DNA of 64,000 nucleotides from Gigaspora margarita (GCA_009809945.1 WTPW01000347.1:39068-103067), one strand, 5' to 3'; positions 1 through 11,857 are shown, numbered from the stretch's first letter. Notes: generated by a model from the letters alone, not told the origin. Numbers and translations are program-made.

Positions 1-141
1 GTCGAAAAACTTTACTTAGAGCCTAAATAGCGATTTGCATAGTACTAAAAGGCACTTACCTTATAGCTAACTTTTGCGTTTCGTCATAATACCCTCAAAA
101 TTATTTTTGTATTGTAGTATCGTGCATACATAATCGTCAAT

Positions 142-254
142 ATCTTGTGATCCAGTGGTCAGAATTGGATGATCTAACCACTATTTGATGCGTCTCATTG
201 AGACGAATCGAATGGTATAAAAATTATCCAATTCTGGTCGTTGTATCACAAGAT
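142..254. repeat. Small foldback element
   Basis: Arms ATCTTGTGATCCAGTGGTCA and the complement CCAATTCTGGTCGTTGTATC + ACAAGAT face each other, with an inner palindrome CGTCTCATTGAGACG. The arm is a version of the cassette M1 described in the findings. Confidence 0.7.
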
Positions 255-615
255 AATACAAATTCGCCACAATACCCCCTTTTACCTTATAACTAGCAAA
301 TATTGCAATCATATGAAATTGAAAAATTCTTTAATACAGTAGTACAGGCACAATATTCACATGCATATAAGCACCGTTTACTCCAATACTATAATTTTAG
401 CCCAGGCTATTGCTGTTTATAAATTATTTGTATGTTGTGTGCTCGTAGCTTTTCTCAAAGTTTAATTGTCGTACAGTATGGGCATAATACAAAGGCGAGT
501 AGAAGACATACTATACTAATTTTGTGTTATTAGTATAGTATATACCATGAACTTCTATTCATACTATTTACATACTAAAAATAATAGGATAGAACCTGAG
601 ACAGAGATAGTTATG
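255..615. other. No gene seen; short AT-rich spacer
   Basis: Contains only a short inverted repeat around 509-545 (ATACTA...TAGTAT). Nothing else recognisable. Confidence 0.5.
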
Positions 616-690
616 TTATTGATGCAGGTCTTATTTAGTTAGGGTTAGTGATAGGTTGTTTCTATTTTAGATAGAGATCTGCATCAATAA
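616..690. repeat. Hairpin MITE with a TTAGGGTTAG core
   Basis: Ends TTATTGATGCAGGTC / GATCTGCATCAATAA; the interior holds GTTAGGGTTAGTG. Confidence 0.6.
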
Positions 691-745
691 TGTACCACTT
701 TTGCAAGTTTTTATCACAGGTTTCATCTGTCGTAAATAATTTTAC

Positions 746-813
746 CAATAGCTTATTTAGCAGATATCAAGTATTAATTGTTTAGATGTGCGATACTGCT
801 AAATAAGCTGTTG
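746..813. repeat. Hairpin element
   Basis: Arms CAATAGCTTATTTAGCAGAT and the complement ending TACTGCTAAATAAGCTGTTG. No coding content. Confidence 0.6.
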
Positions 814-1184
814 AGAAGTACTTTAAATTGTTTTGGTTTGATTATACTATATGTGTATATTAAAATTCTATAAATTATTATATTTTATAATTTATTGTTA
901 TTATTTGATATTATTGGTTAATATAAAATCACATGATGGGGTGATTTTACCCGAGAGCAAGTTAGCAATATCCTTATTTATTTATTTGTTTATTCCTAAT
1001 TTCAAATATAGTAATAATATGGCTATAATGATGATCTTAACTGAATTGGTAATTAACTACTATACATTCTGAATATAAGCAACCCTAAAACTAGTTTTTT
1101 TGAAAGATTATTTAATTTTAGTAATTTTGAAATACTTTCTAGAGATTGTTTATATTTGGAACTTTATAGTATATGCTAGAATCT
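814..1184. other. AT-rich stretch, no supported gene
   Basis: A 73-codon open frame at 851-1072 is hydrophobic AT-rich low-complexity sequence with no motif, so it is not called. Confidence 0.5.
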
Positions 1185-1543
1185 GAGCAATTTCCAATAA
1201 AAAATAATTTTTTTATTAAGTTAACAACCAAAATCAATTAATTAAAAGTTGTAAAGCTCACTAAAATGCATCTAATAGTAGTTAAATCATTCAAATTGGC
1301 CTAGTAAATACCAAAATATCACTAAAAAAGAATTGGCTAACTATATAAAATTCTATATAAACAAACTATTGTTATATAGAAATGTTATATAGTTAGCCAA
1401 TTATTTTTTAGTAATATCTTAGTATCTTCTAGATCAATTTGGATAATCTAACTACCATTAGATGCATCTTAGTGAGCTTTCACAACTTTAATTAATTGAC
1501 TTTGGTTGTTAATAAAAAATTATTTTTATTAAACTTTGCTCAT
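1185..1543. repeat. Foldback element, ~165-bp arms
   Basis: Left arm contains AGTTAACAACC, AAAGTTGTAAAGCTCACT-like sequence and CTAATAGTAGTTAAATCATT; the right arm repeats all of it inverted about a centre near 1360. Innermost arms read TTGGCTAACTATATA. Carries cassette M1. Confidence 0.8.
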
Positions 1544-1647
1544 ATAATAAAAATTTATATTTCAAAATTACTATAGTTAGTACTACCTAAAGCCAACAAC
1601 TTTTTATATATAGGCGCCAATTTTTTAGCTACAGTGTAATATAATTG

Positions 1648-2741
1648 GCAAATCTTACATTTTTGATACTTCTGCACTTACTTTTTTGATACTGATCGAC
1701 ATAAAAATTTCAGTAAAAATAAGAATTTCAAAACTTTGAGCGAAGATATCTCGGCAACCATAAGACAAATTTGGTAAAACTTTTTTTATTTGAATTCTAT
1801 GGCTTCATAGAATTCAAATAAAAAAAAATTCATCGAATTTAGTCAAGTGGTTGTCGAGTTATCTTCGCTCAAAGGCAGAGAAAATCAAAACGCCTATCAA
1901 AATAAAAGCTGCGCCAAATTTTTTATTTAACTTTGAGCGAAGATACCTCGACAACCATCTGACCAAATTTGATAAAACTTTTTTTTTGAATTCTATAGCT
2001 TCTTATAATTCAAATAAAAAAATTATTATCGAATTTAGTCAAGTGGTTGTCAAGATATCTTCACTCAAAGTTGAAAAAAATCAAAACAACTATCAAAATA
2101 GAAGCTGTGCCAAATTTTTTTCTAAATTTGAGCTAAGATGTCTTGACGACCATCTAATCAAATTTGATAAAGCTTTTTTATTTGAATTCTATGTCTTTAT
2201 AAAATTCATATAAAAAAAGTTTTATCGAATTTGGTTAGATGGTCGTCAAGATATCTTCGCTCAAATTTAGAAAAAAATTTGACGCAGCTTCTATTTTGAT
2301 AGTTTTGACTTTGAGCGAAGATATCTTGACAACCACTTGACTAAATACGATAAAAATTTTTTTATTTGAATTATATGAAGCTATAGAATTCAAAAAAAAA
2401 GTTTTATCAAATTTGGTTAGATGGTTGTCGAGGTATCTTCGCTCAATGTTAGATAAAAAATTTGGCGCAGCTTCTATTTTGATAGGCGTTTTGATTTTCT
2501 CTGACTTTGAGCGAAGATAACTCGACAACCACTTGACTAAATCTAAATTCGATGAATTTTTTTTATTTGAATTCTATGAAGCCATAGAATTCAAATAAAA
2601 AAGTTTTACCAAATTTGGTCTTATGGTTGCCAAGATATCTTTCCTCAAAGTTTTGAAAATTCTTATTTTTACTGGGGATTTTTATGTCGATCAGTATCAA
2701 AAAAGTAAGTGCAAGAGTATCAAAAACGTAAGATCTGCATA
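1648..2741. repeat. Large foldback with ~540-bp arms built of 120-bp hairpins
   Basis: The outer ends mirror each other (ATCTTACATTTTTGATACTT / complement near 2720-2740). Each arm is made of smaller hairpins: GCGAAGATATCTCGGCAACC, then TTTATTTGAATTCTATGGCT, then the inverse. The open frames at 1851-2213 (+) and 2235-2528 (-) begin with the same MSSYLRSKxEKIKTPIKI: they are mirror copies created by the palindrome, not genes. Confidence 0.85.
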
Positions 2742-2744
2742 TAA

Positions 2745-3130
2745 TTGACCAATAAAAATGCAAAAAATTTTAATATAAATTTAAATTTTATTAATAAATT
2801 TTAAAATTTTGTTAATAATTTAAATTTTGTTATATTTTTTTATATAAATACCAAATTTTCAAACTATATATAAATTTAAATTAATATAAACTTCTTAAAA
2901 TAAAAGATATTAAAAATTTGTTTTGTAGATTTGATAGTTTAATCAAAAAGCTATTAAATTTACTAACCTTTTTTTTAGTTTATTATATTTTAAAAAAGTT
3001 ATAAAAGTTTAAAAATTTTATAGTTAAAAGTTGATGGCTTTTCATAGTAGCAACTATATTATCCCAATATAGTAATTTTGCAGATTTTATTCAGATTATT
3101 AATTAATTAAAATTAATAAACTTCTAAATA
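2745..3130. other. AT-rich spacer without recognised content
   Basis: More than 80 percent A+T by eye, homopolymer-rich, no frame or repeat assigned. Confidence 0.5.
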
Positions 3131-3132
3131 TA

Positions 3133-3397
3133 GGATCAGCTAAAGCCAAGTACATCACAAGATTACCTAATATGTAACTTGATTTTGTCTAAACAAAACA
3201 AAGCAAACCAAAAATATAAAAAATATAAAAAATAGCTATCTAAACTAGCCTTGATTCACTAAGTAAAAGTGTCAGAAAAGCGATTTTGCTATATATAAAC
3301 TACTTTTTATATACTTAATCTAACTTTAATATCATTTGATTTAATTAAAAATCAGAAAAATCAAATAATCTCATGATATATCTGGCTTTAGCCATCT
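3133..3397. mobile_element. CTAAAGCC-family MITE, degenerate copy
   Basis: Ends GATCAGCTAAAGCCAAGTAC and complement GATGGCTAAAGCCAGATATA. Colinear with 56092-56382: CAAAACAAAGCAAACCAAAA, AGTGTCAGAAAAGCGATTTT. The TTAGGG tract has decayed to CTTAATCTAACTTTAA. Confidence 0.7.
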
Positions 3398-3676
3398 TTT
3401 AAATTTATTCACTATTAAATTTTCTAATAATATTTCAAATATGCACAAATATATTATTTATTGGTCTTGGTCATATAACTATAACAAGATATTTTATTTA
3501 TAGTCACCCTCTATACAATTACCAAAATAGAATGTTATAGACTTGGTGATTATAAAGAAATCAGACTGTATAATCAATTAGTAAATTTTAAAGTTATAGT
3601 TGTTTAAAAACTTTTAATAATAAAATTAACAAAATCTAAAAATAGATAAATGTTTAATGTTATATATTTAGTTATT

Positions 3677-4012
3677 AATTATTGTCACAGCTGATGCTGA
3701 AGTTGGCTGATGCTGAAGCTCACATGATATATTAGTTTAATTGTTGCAGGATCGTTAATAGCTATAAAATTATTTAAAATTTATTTATGTTAGGGTTAGG
3801 GTTAGGGTTAATACTAGAAGTTAGCATGTTGTATAGTAAAATCGCTTAAAAAAACTTTTAGTTAGTGTATAATAAATAGTTTTTTATGCAAATTTTTGAT
3901 TTTTTCATTTTTTTCGAAGTTGATATTGTTTTGATCCACTAAATCGTGATTTACTATTGGATAATTTCTGTAGATTATTACGTGAGCTTCAGCATTAGCC
4001 GTGACAATTATT
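3677..4012. mobile_element. Inverted-repeat element with telomere-like core
   Basis: Ends AATTATTGTCACAGCTGATG and complement AATAATTGTCACGGCTAATG; the left end has a 16-bp tandem duplication (GCTGATGCTGAAG). Core (TTAGGG)3 at 3790-3811, followed by ATAGTAAAATCGCTT, the same block that lies next to TTAGGG in other family members. Confidence 0.75.
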
Positions 4013-4700
4013 ATAAAAAATCTATAAAAATTAGCAAATTAGTTAAAATAACAAACAGGTTTATAATTTGAAATTGTTATTTTTAGATCTGTTTTGTTTT
4101 TGTATAACAAAATATATTTTGCCAATTATCTCAAAACTTGTGATTATCCAAATTTCTTAGTTTTTATTTTTGACCATCTACATATTAAACTAATTTTAAC
4201 TAATTATTTTTAAAAACATTAATTTTTTATATTTAGTAGAACTAAAAATAAAAATTTTAATAATAATTTGAGAACCAAATATATTTAAAAAAATTTTTAA
4301 AATTTAAAACTTTAATTATTTTTTCTGATTTTATAAAAATAAATTAATTTTAACTTTGTATAAATTTATATAAATATATAGTTATTTATAATAATTTATC
4401 ATTTAAAAGCAAAATATAAATCTAAAAAATATTATATGAATAAAAATTAAATAAAGTTTATAAAAAAATTTTAAAAAATATTATGCAATATTTTGCAAAC
4501 AAATTTGCCTGTACCTATTCTATAAACAAAAAGATAAGCTCTAGAATTTTATAACTATAAAAATAAGATCTCATTTTATATAATACTAAGTTTTTGTTAA
4601 AATTGTTTACAATTTTAAAAGGTTTTATTAGAAGTATGTTTTTAATATATGGGAATAAATTAGCAGAAAAGAAACAATTATTTTTAGTAAACTTTTTTTA
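4013..4700. other. AT-rich stretch, no gene seen
   Basis: Only homopolymers and a single ACAAATTTGCCTGT block near 4500, which resembles one end of the 6934/53744 element family. Confidence 0.45.
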
Positions 4701-4710
4701 ATTTTTAAAT

Positions 4711-5040
4711 TAAAATATCTTAACTATTTAATCAAATTTGCTAAATTTTTTTATTTTAATCTTGAAATTATATAGAACTAAAATAAAAAAATTTTATTAA
4801 ATTTATTAAGATAGCTGTTAAAATATTTAAGCTTAAAGTCAAGAAAACTTTTACTTAGAAAATTTGTCATATATATATAATTTTATTGTACTATATAGTT
4901 TATATAAAAACTAATTTATTCTATTTCTAAAATATCTTAATAACTACTTAACCAATTTTGACAAAAATTTTTTGGTTTAATTTAAAAATATTTAGAAAAA
5001 ATTTATTAAAATTAATAAAATAGTTAATAAAATATTTAAG
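4711..5040. repeat. Two hairpin units (4711-4830, 4926-5040)
   Basis: Each reads TTAAAATATCTTAACTATTT...TAAGATAGxTxTTAAAATATTTAA around an AT-rich loop. They are diverged versions of the ~120-bp hairpin that builds 1648-2741. Confidence 0.6.
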
Positions 5041-5089
5041 CTTAAACTTGTGAGCTCAAAAAAATATAATAATATAGTTAAGGATTGTT

Positions 5090-6397
5090 CTTTTTTCTTT
5101 TTTTTTTAGAGTGAACTCTTTGTTCACAATTTTTATTATTATTTATATCAAACCTTATATATATTATATATAATTACAATACAATTTTAAATATCTATAT
5201 TGAACTTAGAACTAATTTATTCTTGAGTTAAATTCTACCCAAATCTAGGTGCCCTGCATACTTTAAATAGGATTTATACTTTAGAACTTACTCTATTCCC
5301 TAGATTAGCATTTTCTGTATCTCTCATGCTGGTTCTATTAACTCCCAAACAGGCATTCAGAGATTATCTGACATATTCATAATTTGTTGCTTGATTTACT
5401 TTCTGTTTGGTAACTAGGAGGCACCCAAGTTCCCATGAAGGTTCACATCCCTACTACTGTATAGTCTGTGTTTTCACTAGTACTATTTTAGTAGGCACCT
5501 CACCTTTTATTTTACTAGCATTTTAATTATCATCTTTATTATATCTTTTTAGCTTTAGCATGCAATCAGTTACTATATAAGAAGCCTCCTGTGTGTTTGT
5601 TAGATATGGGCTATATTGTATAACTGTAATTACTCCCAACTATATTCATAGTCAAGTACTACTTCCAGTTTTTGTTTGAAGTAATTGGTGTTTAAGGTTG
5701 GTATACTCTTACAATACTATTATACCTTGTTCATATTACTACTACATGCTTTTATATTTTTATATATCTCCAAGTATAATGATTCTACTTTCTTCTCTGC
5801 ATATCTATTTTCTATTTTAGTTCTTCTATATTTGCCAGAAGTTTTTCTAAATAATAACCAGTTTTCTTGTACCTTACTTGTATTTACCACTTCTCTTACC
5901 ATTGTGGTGCTACCTTTTCTGCAAAGACCACTTATTCTAAAAAATCATTAACCAATCTAGTATTCATATGGGCTTTACTAAGTATGAGACAATTATTCAT
6001 AAATATTATATTTACTAGGACTTGAACTAGTAAACTCTAGTGTTAAAATGAGCATTTAGACTACTAGACTACTGTATATTGCTGAAAATAAGCTACCTCT
6101 GAAAATAAGCTACCCCCCTAATTTTTTTTAAAAATCTTAAAAAAACTATTAGCAGTTGCTATATATAAAAGTCTAAATTTTACTAAGTAAACCAAACTTG
6201 TTCAGCACATCAAAATACATATATAGTAAAAATTTGGTGTCATTTGGACAACTTTTTATTAGTACGTTTTTCAATTTTTTCAAAAAACTCAATGTTTCAA
6301 AAATAAGCTACTAGTAGCTACCTTACGTTTTTTTGTGTAATTTTTTGGCCAAAAAAGGTAGCTTATTTTCAGAAATATATGGCATGGGTCCTATTCC
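5090..6397 (-). mobile_element. tRNA-headed SINE-like retroelement, copy B1, split by a MITE
   Basis: Perfect 15-bp target duplication TAGTTAAGGATTGTT at 5075-5089 and 6398-6412. The A tail appears as the T tract at 5090-5108, next to a hairpin AGAGTGAACTC...GTTCAC. The tRNA-like head is at 6010-6071 with B-box-like AGTTCAAGTCC and is interrupted by a MITE at 6072-6382. Without the MITE it is about 1.0 kb. Confidence 0.8.
6072..6382. mobile_element. Mariner-like MITE inside SINE B1
   Basis: Ends CTGTATATTGCTGAAAATAA and complement CCATATATTTCTGAAAATAA; flanks TA (left) and CA (right, a likely mutated TA). Interior has AAGTAAACCAAACTTGTTCA, the cassette shared with the 13084, 23015 and 27620 copies. 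Confidence 0.75.
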
Positions 6398-6465
6398 TAG
6401 TTAAGGATTGTTATTTGTAGTTAGTAAATTATTATTAAATAATAGAATAAAAGAAAGTATAGAAT

Positions 6466-6788
6466 AGGGTCCGTATTGGCTTAGGTCAGACTAGATTAGA
6501 CTAGGCTTTACCGAGCTTGATTATTTTGTAAGTCTAGCCCAAACTTGCTTATATTTATCAAAGATTTGAAAATTTGAGCCCAAATCTAGCCCAATATTGC
6601 TCAAACCCGACCTAATTTTAAAAATTATTATAGTTTACAAGGGTTTAAGCTAGGCATAAGCCTAGCCAATTGTTTTTGAACTAATCTGGTATTGTTCAAA
6701 TTGATTACAGATCTAAAAATCTGGGCCCAAACTTGTAAATTTGTGGGTCAGTCCTGGGTCAGATTTAATCTAGCCCAATACAAATCCT
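6466..6788. mobile_element. Inverted-repeat element with TAGCCCAA motifs
   Basis: Ends AGGGTCCGTATTGGCTTAGG and complement AGGATTTGTATTGGGCTAGA. The interior has repeated TCTAGCCCAAACTTGC and CCCGACC-like blocks. Confidence 0.65.
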
Positions 6789-6833
6789 AGTATAAAGTAA
6801 AAAAGTTATTAATAAAAGTTGGTACTATGTACT

Positions 6834-7677
6834 ATTATAAATAAGAACCCTCTTTTTTGAAATTTTTAATTAAAATATCTTGATAAATATCTAATCAAAT
6901 TCAATAAAAATTTTTAATTTAATTTTATAAATTTATCCCTTAAATTGTAGTAGAACACAGGCAAATTTGACTGCATTTTTGTACTTTTTTTACTCTGATT
7001 TACTTTTTTTAAATACTAGGATAATTAAATAAAACTTTGTACAATTATATTTGAAAATAAGAATTACTTTTTTGCAAAATTAGTTTTTATATTATAAGAA
7101 AAAAAATTTAAGTTATATATAAACTAAAAATAGACAACTTAAGAAAAAAATTTTTAAAAAAATTTTATCACAATTTCTTTGTAATCTTATTTAATTTTAG
7201 TTTTAAAGCTATAGTTCTTAAAACAATATTGTAGTTTATATAAAGGATGATAACTTTCATGATTGCAACTTTAATGATTTATTTGTAAAAATTAAGACTT
7301 GTATTAGAAGTAAAAATTTTTTTATAAACAGAAACATATGAAATTTAAGAAAACCTAAAGAAAATTTTTAATAGTAAAAATGCTAATACAAGAATTTAAA
7401 CTTTAATTATACTAAAGTTTTCTAATAATTTTGAAAATTTTTTATAACAAAGTTAATAAAACTAAACTCAAAATATATTTTTTACTTAGAAAAGATATAG
7501 CTAAAATCAATATTTAAAATTTTATTAAAATTTTTAAAATATACAGACAAATTTGCCTGTGTTACAATCTAAGGGATAAAATTTAAATAATAAATAAATA
7601 AATTTTTATTAAGTTTGATTAGATAGTTGTCAAGATTTTTGAGTTTAAAATTTTAAAAAAGTGGGTACTTATTTATG
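6834..7677. repeat. Hairpin element whose loop received another element
   Basis: Ends ATTATAAATAAGAACCC and GGGTACTTATTTATGGTA are inverted. The arms hold ATATCTTGATAAATATCTAA and its inverse GATTAGATAGTTGTCAAGAT. The loop is occupied by 6934-7577. Confidence 0.65.
6934..7577. mobile_element. TATCCCTTAAA inverted-repeat element, copy 1
   Basis: Ends TATCCCTTAAATTGTAG then ACACAGGCAAATTTG, and complement TATCCCTTAGATTGTAACAC. Related to 53744-54404 in ends and interior. No protein-coding capacity seen. Confidence 0.7.
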
Positions 7678-7903
7678 GTAGGATACAGTAATTGGAAATT
7701 GTTATTATTGCTAGAATATATATAGAATTAGTAAATAATTTAAGTACAATATTGTAAAACAATGTAGATATCAAAGAGTAAAAAAGATAATCTAGCAAAA
7801 GATCTTATATAGCAGATAAATATGTATCTTTATAAAAGTAATTAATTTGTAATAAAATTTTATAAAAATTGTAATATATTGATTAGTATAGTATATAAAA
7901 CTA

Positions 7904-8200
7904 CTTTAGTTAGTAAGTTAGTAGTGTCCAAAAACTTTTGCATTTTGTATAACCTAAGTCAATCTGACAATTTATATTTAAACCTTGAATTAAACCTGCA
8001 AAGCATTAATACTAGCATAGTACAACCAGGTAATATTATAGCAAAATTACAATTCAAGTAATTTTATTTATATCAGTTAGCAAGTTTATTAATAAAATTT
8101 GTTAAAATTTGGTGATTTCAAACAAAACTATTTAAATTGGATTGGTTCAGATTACACAAAATACAAAAATTTTGGGCACTACTAACCTACTAACTTTAGC
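7904..8200. mobile_element. Inverted-repeat element, ~58-bp ends
   Basis: Ends CTTTAGTTAGTAAGTTAGTA + GTGTCCAAAA and the complement of GGGCACTACTAACCTACTAA + CTTTAG; both continue to a TCAATC/GATTGG block. The open frame at 7879-8061 runs through it and is rejected. Confidence 0.7.
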
Positions 8201-9299
8201 ATTACTACTCTAAAAAATTTACTACTATTTTATTAGCAAATCAAATTTTGAAATTAAACATAATGCAAAAAAATACAAAAAATTAAAACAAAGCAAATAT
8301 TATTTATAAATCAATATTTTATTTATAAAACTATTTGCCATGCACTAATAAAAAGTTTTTCTTACAAAATTTTAGTATTAATAAACCTTTTTTTAATCTA
8401 ATTTAATACCAAACTTTAATTATAATTTAATAGCAAAAAAATTTTTAGCAATATTTTTTAAGTTAGTAATACTAGAGTCTTAAGTATATAGAGTATTTTT
8501 TTTGTATATATTTTATAAATAAGCATGTTTGTAGTGTATAAAAGAATTGTAATTTGTAGTAGTAAAAAAATTTGTTATAATATACTAGGAGATTATATAT
8601 TTCAAAAGAGTCTGAATATAAATTTGTAGAATTCTTTTTAGATGTTTGTATTAGTAACTTAGTATTAGAATAATTTTGGTACTAAATTGTTGTTAGATTA
8701 AAAAAAGTGTCTTATTAAAATGGGTTCTAAGATATTTAGTATAGCAATTATCTTATATTTGGCTTGTATAACTTTACAAGATTTAGAAGTTTTCTAGTTA
8801 GATATTAAAAAACTATTATAATCTAAATTTTTGAAGTAAATAGGCTTTACTATCTGTTTATTTATATTATTTTTTTCTAACTACTAAAGATATGTTTTTT
8901 AAAAAAGTAGTAGATGAATAGTATTTGCAAAAAATAAAGTTACTAAAAAAATTTTTTTTTAAAAAAAAAAGATTCTTTAATTAATAATAGAATTTAAAAG
9001 TTAATATTAAATTTTGTAGCTAAATATTTTTAGCCTTAGAATATATATTTACTTTATAAAATTTAATTATTTGTAAAAAGTATAGTTGTTAATATTTGAT
9101 AAGATCAAAGTAAATAATTACTTATACATAAAAGTCTTTATTAATAAGTTTATTAGTAATTTTATTAATAGCTAAGTATTTAGTAAGTTGTTAATATATA
9201 GTTTTGTAAAATAAATACAAAAAACTCTTTCTAATAATTACTTGAACTATTTAAGAAAACAAAAAGTTCTTTTGTTAGAAAATTGTCTATATTTAATAT
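8201..9299. other. AT-rich stretch, no gene recognised
   Basis: Long A and T runs. 8700-8870 gives fragmentary frames of slightly protein-like composition, interrupted by stops; too weak to name. Confidence 0.4.
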
Positions 9300-9593
9300 A
9301 GGACCCTTAATATTTCTTATATAAGTTATACTGGATTTGGCCAATTTTGATCTAATTTGCTAAAAATAACAAAACTACATTTTGTTAAATAAGTTTTGAT
9401 CCAATAATCAGAATTGAATGATCTTTTTTTATTAAATGCATCTTATTAAGAGCTTTATTTTTGGAAAAAAAACATTCAAATTGGACTACTAGATACCAAA
9501 ATAATTGCTAAAAACTATTTTTTGCTTCTCAAATTTTTGGGGTTTTGCTGAAATGCATAATGTATGACCTTTGTACTAGATGTCTGGAGTTCT
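9300..9593. mobile_element. ~295-bp foldback family, copy 1
   Basis: Colinear with 12199-12493 and 28853-29151: GGATTTGGCCAATTTTGATC, then the M1-like ATCCAATAATCAGAATTGAA, ending ATGTCTGGAGTTCT. No target duplication visible in this copy. Confidence 0.65.
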
Positions 9594-9625
9594 ACAGAAA
9601 TACAGTTTTATAAAAATTTAACTAT

Positions 9626-10362
9626 GTCCTGCGGGTCGATAGCGTAGTGGTTGCGCTCCTAGGACATCGCCACTTCTTTACATAAGGTCGCCAGTTCAAG
9701 TCCTACGAACGGCAAAATAACTACACACGATCATATGAAGGACGACTTGAATTAGGATGCTAGGACCATGTTTGGATGGCTCAGCCACATCTCGGGTTTG
9801 GCTGGATAAAGGCTCTCCAGACATTTGGGATAGATGTTGTGTAACTTGCTCTAACGGGGTCTTGGTCTTCGTTCTTCTCTGCAATGTGTGGCCTCAGGGG
9901 TGAAAAACTTCTAGAAAATTTGGAACGAGGGTTGGAGTCTGGTCGAACTCGTCTGCTGCTAGTTCCGGTCCCCTTTGAGAAACTTGGACAGTCCCAGTAA
10001 AATCTCCTGGTTGTAAATGGGTCGGCTGATTAAGTTCGGTTGGAATTAAGTTCAGGTTAAATCCCCCAGTGGTAAATGGGTCAGCTGATTAGGTTCAGTT
10101 GGAATAAGAATTACTTGGATAGTTCCGGTTAAATCCCCCAGTAGTAAATGGGTCAGCTGATTAGGTTTGGCTGGAATAAAAAATAGGATGGCTTAGCCGG
10201 TTAGCCACGGTAGAACTTAAAATTAGTAATAGATGAACATATGTAGATCGTTACAAATGTACAATAAATGTAGGGCCCAGTTGGGTCCCATGACTAATGA
10301 CCTTAATAAAAGACCGCAAATATGTGGCTTTGGGTGTACGCCCAAAGAAATATAAAAAAAAA
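9626..10362 (+). mobile_element. tRNA-headed SINE-like retroelement, copy A1
   Basis: Perfect 14-bp target duplication AAAAATTTAACTAT at 9612-9625 and 10363-10376. The 5' head has an A-box-like TAGCGTAGTGG and a B-box-like AGTTCAAGTCC (9691-9701). The body has three degenerate ~65-75 bp repeats with AAATGGGTCAGCTGATTAGG (9985-10180). The 3' end has a stem CTTTGGG/CCCAAAG followed by an A tract. The organisation fits LINE-mobilised, pol III-transcribed SINEs. Its open frames are not genes. Confidence 0.85.
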
Positions 10363-10408
10363 AAAAATTTAACTATTTGCTTTTTTTTAAAACTCTTTTA
10401 TATATTTA

Positions 10409-10669
10409 GCATATAAGCCAAAAGCATCTTTTTACAAGATAGGGATTTTTACAGAAGCTATAGATGCTTTATCACATGCTGGTAAAACAATTTCGCATAA
10501 ATATCTTGACAGAGAAAAAATAGCTATTGCCAATGATCATTGTATAGGGTTGCTTTCATATATAGAAAGTAATAAAAGCAATGCCTTAGAGCTTAACATT
10601 GATAATTATCATAATATTCATACTAAACGAACTTTGAATACATGTTCAATATCAACTGCAGATATATAA
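10409..10669 (+). pseudogene. Short coding relic of unknown family
   Basis: An 87-codon frame ending in TAA reads, in part, IDALSHAGKTISHKYLDREK and LELNIDNYHNIHTKRTLN. The balanced amino-acid use is unlike the surrounding Lys/Asn/Phe/Ile-rich chance frames. It starts just downstream of a SINE insertion and lacks an upstream Met. It resembles proteins carried by repeats in these fungi, but I cannot name it. Confidence 0.4.
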
Positions 10670-11173
10670 CTACTCTGCTGCTAAATTGTGTTGATATAGT
10701 GGCAATTTCACGAATTATGCCAAATGGTATATTAGTTCATAACCCAAAATCAATTAACTATGATCTTATATATACTTTTTTAGATTACTGCTATATGGGA
10801 TGAATGGCTAAAATGTTTAATAACCAGTTTCATTACAAAATACCTTCAGATAAGAAGTTTGAAAATATGACTCAACTCCATATATTTAGTTCAATCTATC
10901 CAATAATTATAAAAATTATAAAAAAATTTTTGATAAAAATATAGTCTAATAAAAAAGGTTTCTTGAGCAATTTTGATATATTGTATAATTTCTACTTTAA
11001 TATAAATATTAATCCTAACTTTAATAAACTTTTTATGAATTTTATTATTATGTAATCACAACTTTTAAATATGATATTAAGAAAGATTTTTGATTGGCTA
11101 TTTGTTACATACTAATTATTGAGTTATATATTATACAATGTTCAATATCCAATACTTTTTAGTCCAATGATTG
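10670..11173. other. No gene seen
   Basis: Diffuse AT-rich sequence downstream of the coding relic; some of it may be the untranslated or decayed continuation of that relic. Confidence 0.4.
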
Positions 11174-11181
11174 GACTGGAC

Positions 11182-11331
11182 TAGAGCTGCAGACATTTAG
11201 AATGTCCAAGGTAGTATGTTACTTTTCACGTCATATAAAATTTATATATAATCATATTAAATATCATATTATATATGTCATGTCAAATATCATAGTATAA
11301 GTTCATTGATATTCTAATGTCTGCAGCTTTA
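11182..11331. mobile_element. hAT-like MITE
   Basis: Ends TAGAGCTGCAGACATTTAGA and the complement of CTAATGTCTGCAGCTTTA. Flanks GACTGGAC (11174-11181) and GACTAGAC (11332-11339) match at 7 of 8. It sits inside a TTGGACTRGTCC-rich palindrome spanning about 11140-11380. Confidence 0.7.
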
Positions 11332-11512
11332 GACTAGACTGGACAAGAGCAGTCCAATGTCCATATTCAATATCTAGCCAAATACTGCATATAATATTAC
11401 ACAATATTATATAATTTAATTATCTCAAAAAGTACTATATAGAATTTTATAATCTTTTTATTTATTTAAAAAATAGAAATCTGATTGTTGCTAATGGTAA
11501 CACAGCAACAGT

Positions 11513-11785
11513 CGCAATTGGCCAATCACTAAATCAAAACAAATGCTAAAATTAATTATCATTAGGATCAGAGTAAGTTAGCAGTTAGAGTTGGGTTAGG
11601 GTTAGATTAGAATATAGTATATAGTAAAATTTAATAAAGAATATTTTTAATTAGAAACTAAAGGTGGTTTAATGAACAAAATTTTGTGTTATCACAAATT
11701 TTTGAAAATTTTTATTGTTTTTTTTTTATTTTTGTATTATAAAAACATTATATCTGATCCCGTAACATGATTGGCCAATTACAAA
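11513..11785. repeat. Probable telomere-repeat element, weak ends
   Basis: CAATTGGCCAATCAC and GATTGGCCAATTAC frame a GGGTTAGGGTTAGATTA core (near 11593-11610) followed by ATAGTAAAATTTAATAAAG, the same order as in the other telomere-repeat elements. Confidence 0.45.
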
Positions 11786-11857
11786 TATCATTGTATTACA
11801 AATAGATTTACTCTAAAAGATATATAAATTTAAAAAAAATTATATATTATTTTTAGC

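Noticed and set aside
1851-2528. Two open frames (120 and 97 codons) beginning MSSYLRSK, on opposite strands
   Set aside because: They are mirror images produced by the foldback 1648-2741 and consist of hairpin-repeat translation.
3790-3811. Chromosome end or telomere fusion point
   Set aside because: The tract is short, internal and lies between the inverted ends of a 336-bp element; similar tracts occur throughout the window in both orientations.
9626-9720. Possible functional tRNA gene
   Set aside because: A and B box-like motifs are present but no cloverleaf with a paired acceptor stem could be drawn; it is the head of a SINE-like element.
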